36,398 nucleotides of DNA from contig OMXO01000022.1 in assembly GCA_900315035.1 (NCBI GenBank), positions 1 to 36,398 of the forward strand, read 5' to 3'. Both the position numbers and the translations under genes were made by a program. The notes below the pieces were generated by a model, which saw only the letters and a list, made by a program, of their open reading frames with translations, did no database searches and was not told the origin of the DNA. This stretch comes from an uncultured Prevotella sp. Lineage in GTDB: Bacteria > Bacteroidota > Bacteroidia > Bacteroidales > Bacteroidaceae. Positions within the stretch are counted from its first letter, which is position 1. The number at the start of each line of letters is the position of its first letter. Below are positions 7,902 through 15,483 of this stretch, piece by piece.

Positions 7902-8777
7902 TTATAGTGCGTTAAGTACTTGTTCCTTGATCTGCTCGAGCTCATCCTTCATCTTCACCACGATGTTCTGCATCTCGGCCTGATTCGACTTCGAGCCAGT
8001 TGTGTTGATCTCGCGGCCCATCTCCTGAGCGATGAATCCTAGTTTCTTACCCTGTCCGGCAGGCTCGTTCATCGTGTCGCGGAAATACTTCAGGTGGTTG
8101 GCCAAACGCTGCTTCTCCTCGCTGATATCGAGTTTCTCGATATAATAGATCAGCTCTTGCTCCAGACGGTTCTTGTCGTATTCTACACCAGGAATCTGCT
8201 GCAGGCCGTCGATGATGCGCGCCCTGATCTTCTCGACACGGCTCTGCTCATAGGGCTCGATCGAAGCCAGCAGGTCGGCGATGTTATCAATCTTCTCTGT
8301 GAACTTCTTCTGCAGGGCTGCACCCTCTTGCGTACGGAAATCGACAAGGTTCTTCAGAGCCTCCTTCACAGCATCGCGGGCAGCGAGCCACTCCTCTTCC
8401 TCGAGTTCCTCCACATCTGTCTTCGCCAGCACATCGGGCATGCGGAGCAGAGTGTAGAACCAGTCGGCCGGCACGGGGATGCCCGTCTTATCGGCAATAC
8501 TCTTAATCTGGTTGTAATAGTTTTCTACCAGCGAGGCATTGATAGGCGTTGCATCGACCAGCGTATCTTTCTCTACCCAAAGACACAGATCCACCTTTCC
8601 GCGAATCAGTGCTTCGGCCACCATCTGGCGCATCTCCATCTCTTTCTCACGATAGAGGGGTGCAATACGTGTGTTCAGGTCAAGCTGCTTGGAATTGAGC
8701 GACTTGATCTCTACATGAATCTTTTTTTCCTTGTAAGCTACGACAGCCTTGCCGTAGCCTGTCATTGACTGTATCAT
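7902..8777 (-). CDS. yicC: YicC/YloC-family endoribonuclease
   Basis: 291 residues. It opens with MIQSMTGYGKA, the invariant start of the YicC/YloC family, and ends with KSNQAEMQNIVVKMKDELEQIKEQVLNAL-type helices, cut here to name only the conserved GSKSNQAE motif and the final coiled segment. Family members are endoribonucleases (E. coli YicC is linked to decay of the RyhB small RNA). It is the first gene of the operon with gmk and nadD and has its own Bacteroidota promoter upstream (8824-8854). No Hfq-dependent small RNA is visible nearby, so targets cannot be inferred. Confidence 0.93.
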   Translation of the reverse strand: MIQSMTGYGKAVVAYKEKKIHVEIKSLNSKQLDLNTRIAPLYREKEMEMRQMVAEALIRGKVDLCLWVEKDTLVDATPINASLVENYYNQIKSIADKTGIPVPADWFYTLLRMPDVLAKTDVEELEEEEWLAARDAVKEALKNLVDFRTQEGAALQKKFTEKIDNIADLLASIEPYEQSRVEKIRARIIDGLQQIPGVEYDKNRLEQELIYYIEKLDISEEKQRLANHLKYFRDTMNEPAGQGKKLGFIAQEMGREINTTGSKSNQAEMQNIVVKMKDELEQIKEQVLNAL

Positions 8778-8823
8778 ATCGTTTGATTGTTTTTTTCTTC
8801 TCGTTTTGCCGTGAAAACTGGTG

Positions 8824-8854
8824 CAAAGGTACTAACTTTCATGCAGACTTGCAA
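8824..8854 (-). promoter_or_regulatory. Bacteroidota promoter for the yicC-gmk-nadD-envelope operon
   Basis: On the minus strand TTG (8854-8852) is followed by 20 bases and then TACCTTTG (8831-8824), matching the TTTG-N19/21-TAnnTTTG sigma-ABfr-type consensus. Transcription would begin near 8818, giving a leader of about 40 bases before the yicC ATG at 8777. No other promoter match was noticed between the seven genes, which are spaced by 5 bases or less or overlap. Confidence 0.75.
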
Positions 8855-8866
8855 GTTTTATCGCGT

Positions 8867-8907
8867 AAAAATAAAATATGTGGCACTTCCCGTATGAGAA
8901 GTGCCAC
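8867..8907 (-). terminator. Intrinsic terminator after the outer-membrane barrel gene
   Basis: Perfect 10-bp inverted repeat GTGGCACTTC / GAAGTGCCAC (8880-8889 and 8898-8907) with an 8-base loop. On the minus strand it is followed by ATATTTTATTTTT. It lies 29 bases after the stop of the gene at 8936 and just upstream of the yicC promoter, so it insulates the two units. Confidence 0.85.
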
Positions 8908-8935
8908 TTCCTGGCCGAAAATGCCTATTAGCAGA

Positions 8936-9520
8936 TTAGAACTTATACTTCAAACCAGCGAGAACGATACCTTGCTCACCAACACCAGCCTCAACGAAGC
9001 CGCGCAGCTTGCCGCCGAACTCAACACCGATGCCAGACACCTGGCACATGAAATACACCTTGGAGTCGTTTTCTTGACCTGTTGCCTTATAACTCATCAA
9101 GGTAGCGCCTGCAGCAACCTTCGAATAGAGGCCGAAATGATTCTTGTTTACCCAGTAATACTTCACGGCTGGCATCAGGGTGAAATAGTTACGGGTGCGG
9201 TCGCCAACCTTGACATTATCCTTCAGCTCATCCTCACCATAACGGCTATATGCGAAGATACCACCGATAGCCACTCTGTTATTACTGTTAAGATGGCGGA
9301 AATACTCGACGGAGAGACTACCGAACTGCTTATCATTGGTGTATTTATAACCTCCTAACTGTCCGAAGGCTCTGCCGATACCATTACCAATACCGTCGCC
9401 AATCAGTGAAAGACCAGCACCGTAAGAAACACCTATCTCGTTCTTCAAATCCTCGTTCTGAGCCTGAACTGTCATTGTAGCCATCATGGCGGCTACGACC
9501 ATCAACACAATTTTTTTCAT
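8936..9520 (-). CDS. Small outer-membrane beta-barrel protein, function unknown
   Basis: 194 residues. A signal peptide (MKKIVLMVVAAMMATMTVQA, cut after the A-Q-A/Q region at about 20) is followed by alternating amphipathic strands rich in Gly, Tyr and Phe, and the protein ends in LAGLKYKF with a terminal Phe, as outer-membrane barrels do. The length suits an 8-stranded barrel of the OmpW/OmpX or outer_membrane_beta-barrel (PF13505-like) type. It is transcribed alone: a TACTTTTG promoter element is upstream and a strong hairpin terminator downstream. No specific function is recognisable. Confidence 0.85.
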   Translation of the reverse strand: MKKIVLMVVAAMMATMTVQAQNEDLKNEIGVSYGAGLSLIGDGIGNGIGRAFGQLGGYKYTNDKQFGSLSVEYFRHLNSNNRVAIGGIFAYSRYGEDELKDNVKVGDRTRNYFTLMPAVKYYWVNKNHFGLYSKVAAGATLMSYKATGQENDSKVYFMCQVSGIGVEFGGKLRGFVEAGVGEQGIVLAGLKYKF

Positions 9521-9572
9521 TTTTTTCCTTGATTAATTTAATTTTCTATCTGTCATTTTCGTTTTGACGGTG

Positions 9573-9580
9573 CAAAAGTA
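9573..9580 (-). promoter_or_regulatory. -7 element for the outer-membrane barrel gene
   Basis: TACTTTTG on the minus strand fits TAnnTTTG. No clear TTTG lies 19-21 bases further upstream, so the -33 element is weak or absent. A start near 9567 would give a leader of about 45 bases. Confidence 0.55.
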
Positions 9581-9726
9581 CGACTATTTTCTGAATCCCA
9601 TCCATTTTAAGTGTAAAAATCATATCATAAGTGATGACAGATGCCAAGAAAAGCGACAGAAGCAAGTCGGAAGGCTCAGAAATTGTCGCAAGTCACACAA
9701 AATCAAGCAGAAAAATGCCCGTTCAC

Positions 9727-9757
9727 TTGGAAGAAATCGCTATTTTTCATATCTTTG
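9727..9757 (+). promoter_or_regulatory. Bacteroidota promoter for the histidine phosphatase gene
   Basis: TTG (9727-9729), 20 bases, then TATCTTTG (9750-9757). The start of transcription would be near 9763, about 33 bases before the ATG at 9796. This also argues against the longer frame that opens at 9631, since that would begin upstream of the promoter. Confidence 0.75.
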
Positions 9758-9795
9758 CAGACGGAAACCAAACAACAACCCAAAACCAATTCACA

Positions 9796-11112
9796 ATGAA
9801 GAAAAACTTATTGCTATTCATGGCCATCGGTCTATCGATGGGAGTTCAGGCACAGAAAGCGCCTGTATTCGAAACATCAGCCAAAGACGAGATTGCGGCC
9901 AACCGCTATCTGGCAGGCAGCAACTATCTGGACTACAACCGCCAGCTAACCACCAAAGCGCTGACGCCAGCTCCAAAAGGTTACGAACCATATTATATGA
10001 GTCATTACGGGCGACACGGCTCGCGCTGGCTCATCTGGGAAGGCGAGTACACACTACCCATGAACACACTGAAGAGTGCCCGCGAAGCTGGTAAGCTGAC
10101 AGCTCTGGGTGAAGAGACGCTGAAGAAACTGGAAGAATTCTTCCCCACCACCGTGAAACGACTGGGCGACTTGACCACCGTAGGCGAGCGACAGCATCAT
10201 GGTATCGGCAAGCGAATGGCACAGAACTTCCCAGAGATCTTCAAGACCAAAGACGTGAAAATCGATGCCCGCAGTACAGTCGTCACCCGTTGTATCCTCT
10301 CGATGATTGCCGAGTGTGAAGAACTGGCAGCAGCCAATCCCACAGCCCAGATCCACAACGACGTCAGTGAGTCGCTGCAGTTCTATCTGAACCAGCCTTG
10401 GGACGGTATCGTGAAAGAACAAGGAAAGACGGGTACAAAGGAAGACAATGCCTACAAACAGAAATACACGCACCCCGAGCGACTGATGAAAGCACTCTTC
10501 AACGATCAGCAGTGGGTATATAATAATGTGTCGTCGGGCGACTTTATGCGCAGACTCTTCGATGTGGCAGCCAATATGCAGAGCCACGATACAGACATCG
10601 AACTGCTGTCGCTCTTTACCGACGAAGAGGCCTATGACCAGTGGCGCATCCGTAATATCGGCTGGTATCTCGACTACGGTCCGTCACCCGTTTCGGGCGA
10701 GAAGATGCCGTTCAGTCAACGCAACCTGCTGAAAAACATCATTGAGACAGCCGACACCGTGACTCAGACACAAGCCACCCTACGCTTCGGCCATGAGGTA
10801 TGCGTGATGCCGCTGGCCTGTCTGCTGGAACTCGATAACTGCGGAATGGCAGTAGAGAACCTCGATGAGCTCGACACCTACTGGCGCAACTACCGCATCT
10901 TCCCTATGGGTTGTAACATCCAACTGGTGTTCTATCGTCCGAAGAAAGGCAAGACGGGCGATATACTCGTGAAAGCCCTGCTGAACGAACGCGAAGCCTA
11001 CATGCCAGCACAGACCGACAACTGGCCCTACTACAAATGGCAGGACCTGCGCCAGTACTATCTGGACAAACTTGCTCAGTTCGACTCAGAGAACGAAGCT
11101 AAAAAGCACTAA
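9796..11112 (+). CDS. Secreted histidine phosphatase (MINPP/phytase-like)
   Basis: 438 residues from the ATG at 9796. A signal peptide ends at VQAQ (about 17-20). The catalytic RHGSR (73-77) in SHYGRHGSRW is the histidine-phosphatase motif that forms the phosphohistidine, and RFGHEVCV (H333-E334) is the likely HAE-type proton donor of the branch-2 family. Bacteroides homologues of multiple inositol-polyphosphate phosphatase have this layout and hydrolyse phytate, so a role in the periplasm or at the surface releasing phosphate from organic phosphates is likely; the actual substrate is not shown by the sequence. It is transcribed alone from its own promoter. Its stop overlaps the stop of the convergent DUF3108 gene by 4 bases with no hairpin between them. 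Confidence 0.9.
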   Translation: MKKNLLLFMAIGLSMGVQAQKAPVFETSAKDEIAANRYLAGSNYLDYNRQLTTKALTPAPKGYEPYYMSHYGRHGSRWLIWEGEYTLPMNTLKSAREAGKLTALGEETLKKLEEFFPTTVKRLGDLTTVGERQHHGIGKRMAQNFPEIFKTKDVKIDARSTVVTRCILSMIAECEELAAANPTAQIHNDVSESLQFYLNQPWDGIVKEQGKTGTKEDNAYKQKYTHPERLMKALFNDQQWVYNNVSSGDFMRRLFDVAANMQSHDTDIELLSLFTDEEAYDQWRIRNIGWYLDYGPSPVSGEKMPFSQRNLLKNIIETADTVTQTQATLRFGHEVCVMPLACLLELDNCGMAVENLDELDTYWRNYRIFPMGCNIQLVFYRPKKGKTGDILVKALLNEREAYMPAQTDNWPYYKWQDLRQYYLDKLAQFDSENEAKKH

Positions 11113-11918
11113 TTGATTTTAGAAGTCATAGGGCTGCGAACACCCTTATAATTCTTCAGATACGCCTTGGCCGATCCGAAATTCAGGAACAGGTCGAGGC
11201 GTACTGGTATATGATTCTGGTCATCGGTAACGTAGAATCGGATGAGCTCGCGACTCCTGTTATCCTCCCACTCATAGAATGAGAATACCAGACAGCGGAA
11301 TTTCTCCTTCGTCTCGCTGACCTTGAAGTTCTCCTTACCTCTGAACTCGAGCCATGAGTTGCTCAGACTGCGCGCATCGCTGATAGGCATAGGGATAACC
11401 TCACCCTTCTTCAACTTTGCTGCATCAAAATTACGTGCACGAAGAAAGATAGACATCATATCAAAGATACAAGCCTTATACTCAGAGGTGCGCCAATGCT
11501 GCTCACCATCGGCATCGATGCGATGCTTCTTCAGTTTGCTGTGGCCATGAGGATAGCTATACCATATCTCATCTACATAGTAACGGTCGCCTTCGCGGGC
11601 ACCCTTACGGAAATAAAGCGGAGAGAGGTCCTTATCGCAATACGACAGCAGCGTATCGCGCATCGTGAAGTACTTGTCGAGTTTTTCGTTACCGCGCGTT
11701 ATCAGATAAGATTTCCAGGCATCTTTCCCCTCGAACTTCGTCATCTGGGTATCCATCGAAGCAGAGCCTACCTTCATCCAGATAAACTTCCAGTTGAAGT
11801 AGAGGTCATAGGTAAGCGACTCGCCTGACTTAAAAGCCGTGTTCTCAATACCACACTGGGCAGAAGCCGTCATCGACAGCCCGCAGAACACACAGATCAT
11901 CAATACTATCTTTTTCAT
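11109..11918 (-). CDS. DUF3108 family exported protein
   Basis: 269 residues with a signal peptide (MKKIVLMICVFCGLSMTASA, cleavage before or after AQ near 20). The body starts with FKSGESLTYDLYFNWKFIWMKVG, the characteristic opening of DUF3108 proteins, and continues as a predicted beta-rich fold with a late RLDLFLNFGSAKAYL stretch. DUF3108 proteins are periplasmic or outer-membrane-associated with no defined activity. The start overlaps the stop of the upstream lipoprotein gene by ATGA (11915-11918), so it is translationally coupled to it. It is the last gene of the GH3-lipoprotein-DUF3108 operon and ends tail-to-tail with the histidine phosphatase gene. Confidence 0.88.
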   Translation of the reverse strand: MKKIVLMICVFCGLSMTASAQCGIENTAFKSGESLTYDLYFNWKFIWMKVGSASMDTQMTKFEGKDAWKSYLITRGNEKLDKYFTMRDTLLSYCDKDLSPLYFRKGAREGDRYYVDEIWYSYPHGHSKLKKHRIDADGEQHWRTSEYKACIFDMMSIFLRARNFDAAKLKKGEVIPMPISDARSLSNSWLEFRGKENFKVSETKEKFRCLVFSFYEWEDNRSRELIRFYVTDDQNHIPVRLDLFLNFGSAKAYLKNYKGVRSPMTSKIN

Positions 11919-13879
11919 TTTTCTTCTTTCTTATCGTCTAATTTTACAGTTTTGTCCTTTTTATACTCGATACCCAGATCGCTGGCACGCTTGGCATTGC
12001 GGTTCTGCTGCTTCTTCTGGGCCTCAGGTTTCTGTTTAACGATGGCCGACGGCTTCTGACGGAAACGAGGCAACTCTGTCAGATTCCAGCTCTGAGTGAC
12101 ATCCCACTTGGCCTTGCACTCTATCTCACGCGGATAGAAATAGACCGCCTCTGGCTGGAGATCATCATCATATTTGCCTGTATCCCAGATGCCATTATCA
12201 TTGGCATCGACGAAGGCGCTCACATAATACTTCGCTGGCGTCACATAGTCAAAATGAGCCACACCCTTGGCTGCAACAATCTCCTTGACCTTGCCGCCAG
12301 AATTGTTGAGCAACTGCACGCGCAAAGGCAGAGAGTCGGCAATACCGCTCAGATTCAGCGTCAGCGTGCTGTATTCATCAAGGCTCTTTATCTTGATGCC
12401 CTGCTTGAAGGGGTTAGAGACATGGCCGTAGATATCCTCAAAGGCGGCCGAATCGACCTCAAAGCTATACTCTGTATTAGGATGCCAGTCGGCCAGAATC
12501 TCATACTTTCGCAACTGATACTCTACAGGTCGGAACGTAAACGGCGCCTCATACCACACGGAGTCGATCATCGAATAGAGATGAACGCCTGCCGTATCGC
12601 AACGTGTCAAGGGTACAGGCATCTCTATCGTTACCTTACTATCGGGATCCATCGACTGAGCAATCTTATAATCTGGCTTCAGTATAGTTTCTGGATAGAT
12701 AGAGTCGTACTTCTCATCACGCTTCTTTTTCTTTTCCTGGTCTTTCTGCCATTTTTCAAATTCCTTCTGTTTCTCTTTGAGGCGCTTTTCATAAGGCACC
12801 TTTGGCAATGACTCAATCGTATCAGTATGGCTAACGAGATTACCCAGCGAATCGGTCATCATAAAACTGACCTCCATCCGAAGGGTATCCTGATTGACAA
12901 GCATCGTGTCGCGCAACCAATAATGAATCGTATCCTGCTTCTCTGTTGTCTCGATGACAAAGGCACTGTCAGACTTGAAGTTCAAGCCCTTGATGACAGG
13001 CAGTTCCGGATGGCCGTAACTGAAAAACAAACTGAACTTCTCGGCATCCTTACGTTCCGATTTCAACAGGAAACGGTCTGTCTGCAACTGGGTGAAGGCC
13101 ATCAACGTAATATCGTCGGGAAGGAAGTGTGTATAAGGCGTCTGCTTGAAGCCATCGATATGCAGCGAGTCGCGCCAGATGGTATCTGTCCGCGTATCAG
13201 GTTTCGAAGACGGCACAAACAATTCATGATTGAAGGCAATCATCTCTGCCTTCTGAGAAAAGCGGAAATCGCCATCAACATCCTTCAGAGCAAAGGCTCT
13301 GTAAGTGCCTGGGGCGATACCCTTAACCACAAATTGCCCACGACTGTCTGTACGCGATACACGTATCATCGGCTTGGTCTTAAAGGCAGAGTCGGCCAGA
13401 TCGTCGTAAAGACCTACGAGGATACCCTTCACTGGCTCCAGATTGCTGGCATCGAGCACATAGCCTGACACCTCGAGCGTATCAATCTGATCGCCGGTAG
13501 AGAAGCTGAAGGTATAGCTGCCCAAGGGATTACCCTCGTTATTGTCTGTGATCGCATCGCTGAAGTCGATGGTATAAGTGGTATTCTCCTTTAGTGTGTC
13601 CATCAGTTCTACCACAATCTTCTTTCCTTTGGCATTAATCTCAGGCATCTCCAACTGAGGAGGAGAGACGGTCACCTTGCTGCTGGCATCCTCAAGTTTG
13701 ATAAACTCATCGAAAAAGATGGTTACCTTCTTGGTCTTTATATTCGTTGCCTTTTCTACAGGATCGCTGCCGAGAACCACGGGAGGATCATCGTCGAACC
13801 ATCCGCCATCAGGTGATCCCATTCGGGCACAACTGACAATCACGCAGGCAATGCAGAATATGTAGAGCAGTTTCTTCAT
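11915..13879 (-). CDS. Ig-like-domain lipoprotein of Bacteroidota
   Basis: 654 residues. A lipoprotein signal peptide ends at VIVSC with C17 as the lipidated residue. Residues about 33-125 (DPPVVLGSDPVEKATNI through YTFSFSTGD) match a Big_5/SbsA-type Ig-like domain. A carboxypeptidase-regulatory-like segment follows (about 135-195: GYVLDASNLEPVKGILVGLY, RGQFVVKGIAPGTYRAFAL). A charged coiled-coil (KRLKEKQKEFEKWQKDQE, about 375-400) interrupts the beta-rich body, and the C-terminus is a Lys/Gln-rich tail. Homologues are widespread in Bacteroidota and unnamed. It overlaps GH3 upstream and the DUF3108 gene downstream by ATGA on both sides. No enzyme motif was found; a structural or binding role at the outer membrane is inference. 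Confidence 0.85.
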   Translation of the reverse strand: MKKLLYIFCIACVIVSCARMGSPDGGWFDDDPPVVLGSDPVEKATNIKTKKVTIFFDEFIKLEDASSKVTVSPPQLEMPEINAKGKKIVVELMDTLKENTTYTIDFSDAITDNNEGNPLGSYTFSFSTGDQIDTLEVSGYVLDASNLEPVKGILVGLYDDLADSAFKTKPMIRVSRTDSRGQFVVKGIAPGTYRAFALKDVDGDFRFSQKAEMIAFNHELFVPSSKPDTRTDTIWRDSLHIDGFKQTPYTHFLPDDITLMAFTQLQTDRFLLKSERKDAEKFSLFFSYGHPELPVIKGLNFKSDSAFVIETTEKQDTIHYWLRDTMLVNQDTLRMEVSFMMTDSLGNLVSHTDTIESLPKVPYEKRLKEKQKEFEKWQKDQEKKKKRDEKYDSIYPETILKPDYKIAQSMDPDSKVTIEMPVPLTRCDTAGVHLYSMIDSVWYEAPFTFRPVEYQLRKYEILADWHPNTEYSFEVDSAAFEDIYGHVSNPFKQGIKIKSLDEYSTLTLNLSGIADSLPLRVQLLNNSGGKVKEIVAAKGVAHFDYVTPAKYYVSAFVDANDNGIWDTGKYDDDLQPEAVYFYPREIECKAKWDVTQSWNLTELPRFRQKPSAIVKQKPEAQKKQQNRNAKRASDLGIEYKKDKTVKLDDKKEEK

Positions 13880-15369
13880 TTGTTCAACTTTAATAATTGC
13901 TCGATAGTGTCGCGCGAGTTACTCAGACGTGGCACTTTATGCTGTCCACCCAACTTTCCACGCAGTTTCAGCCATTCGTTGAAGAGGTTAGGCTTAGCCT
14001 CGATAATCTCCAAATGCTGCAACGTAATATCCTTATAGCGCTTTGCCTCATAGTCGCTGTTGATCTCTTGCAGACGCTTGTCGAGCAAAGTAGCAAACTG
14101 TTGCAGATCACTGGGCCGCTTAGCGAATTCAATGAGCCACTGATGACGGCACTTAGCATTAGCATCCATAAACACAGGCGCAGCTGTATATTCCTGCACC
14201 TCAGCACCCGTCTGTTCGCAAGCATAAGCCAGACCCTGCTCAGCATTATCGACAATCAGCTCCTCGCCAAAGGCATTGATGAAATGCTTGGTTCGGCCAG
14301 AGATAATAAACTTATAAGGATTGGTGGAGGTAAACTGAATGGTGTCGCCAATCTCATAACGCCAGAGGCCACAAGAGGTAGAGATCACCATAGCGTAGTT
14401 CTTGCCCTTCTCAACGCCCCAAAGGGGTACGGGATCGCCTCCGTCCATCGGTATAAACTCGTAGAACACCCCGTAGTCGAGCATCAGCAACATCGATTTG
14501 TCGGCAGGGTCGTCTTGTAATCCAAAGAAGCCCTCAGAGGCATTATACGTCTCCATATAATGCATATTAGGCGAGGTAATCAGTCGCTTGTACTGCTCAC
14601 GATAAGGCGTGAAGGCCACACCACCATGAAAGAACACCTCGATATTGGGCCATACTTCTTCGAGATGGGTCTTTCCAGTCATCTCCATCATACAGGTCAG
14701 CACTGATAGCATCCATGAAGGCACACCAGAGATGTTAGTTACATTCTTCGTCATCGCCTCACGGGCTATCCGCTCGCGCTTCACCTCGAAGTCGCTCAGC
14801 AATGCTGTCTCCTTCTTAGGCACGCGCACCAGATTCACCAGTGGATTGATGTTCTCTATCAAGATGGCACTAAGATCACCTACCAACGAATCGGGCAGGT
14901 TATAATTAGGTGCATGACTGCCTCCAAGAATCAGCCCCTTGCCGTCGAACATTCTCGACTTGGGATTATTACGGAGATAGATGGCCACAGAGTCACGACC
15001 ACCAGCATAGTGAATCTTCTGAAGGCCTTCGCTGCTAACGGGGATAAACTTCGACTTATCGTTAGTCGTACCACTCGATTTAGCATACCACTTCACACGC
15101 CCAGGCCACAGGATATCTGCCTCTCCTTGACGCATGCGGTCAATATCGCCCTTCAATTCTTCATAGGTATTTACTGGCACCTGATCGATAAAATCATCGT
15201 AGCCTTTGATGTTTACAAAGGCATGATTCCTGCCATATTCCGTATTCTTAGCAGAATGAATCAAATGTTCCAGCACAGCCCGTTGCAGTGCCTCTCCCCC
15301 ATTCTGATGCTTCTCTAAAGCTTTCTGACGAGGTATGAATAATTTTCCAATAATCTGAGTCAGACTCAT
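13876..15369 (-). CDS. GH3-family adenylating enzyme
   Basis: 497 residues from ATG 15369. A TTG 12 bases upstream also reads in frame but lies within a palindrome and beside the likely transcription start, so ATG is preferred. The adenylate-forming P-loop-like motif SSGTTNDKSK (98-107), the YNASEGFFGLQ stretch and the WRYEIGDTIQF motif (YxxGD) are those of the GH3 (auxin-responsive) branch of acyl-adenylate enzymes, which ligate an amino acid to a carboxylic acid through an acyl-AMP. Plant GH3 enzymes act on jasmonate or auxin; the bacterial substrates are unknown. A promoter and a perfect palindrome lie just upstream. The stop overlaps the start of the lipoprotein gene by ATGA. Confidence 0.9.
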   Translation of the reverse strand: MSLTQIIGKLFIPRQKALEKHQNGGEALQRAVLEHLIHSAKNTEYGRNHAFVNIKGYDDFIDQVPVNTYEELKGDIDRMRQGEADILWPGRVKWYAKSSGTTNDKSKFIPVSSEGLQKIHYAGGRDSVAIYLRNNPKSRMFDGKGLILGGSHAPNYNLPDSLVGDLSAILIENINPLVNLVRVPKKETALLSDFEVKRERIAREAMTKNVTNISGVPSWMLSVLTCMMEMTGKTHLEEVWPNIEVFFHGGVAFTPYREQYKRLITSPNMHYMETYNASEGFFGLQDDPADKSMLLMLDYGVFYEFIPMDGGDPVPLWGVEKGKNYAMVISTSCGLWRYEIGDTIQFTSTNPYKFIISGRTKHFINAFGEELIVDNAEQGLAYACEQTGAEVQEYTAAPVFMDANAKCRHQWLIEFAKRPSDLQQFATLLDKRLQEINSDYEAKRYKDITLQHLEIIEAKPNLFNEWLKLRGKLGGQHKVPRLSNSRDTIEQLLKLNK

Positions 15370-15370
15370 G

Positions 15371-15399
15371 AAATTGCGCAATTTTTGCTTGCAAAATTA
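15371..15399 (-). promoter_or_regulatory. GH3 operon promoter -7 element and overlapping palindrome
   Basis: TAATTTTG on the minus strand (15399-15392) fits the TAnnTTTG element; no good -33 TTTG is present at the right spacing. Immediately downstream, covering the expected transcription start, is the perfect 14-bp palindrome AAATTGCGCAATTT (15371-15384), ending one base before the ATG at 15369. A repressor bound there would block initiation, but no regulator is identified. Confidence 0.55.
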
Positions 15400-15483
15400 C
15401 GCAAAAGCATTGTAACTGATGAAAAATTTACGTTTTTTTTGTATAATAAGGTATAATTGAATGAGTTGAGTGGAGAATAATGC

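Noticed and set aside
9631-9795. N-terminal extension of the histidine phosphatase
   Set aside because: It begins upstream of the promoter and the real signal peptide starts at ATG 9796.
15370-15381. TTG start for the GH3 gene
   Set aside because: It lies in the palindrome at the probable transcription start; ATG 15369 is in frame and a standard start.
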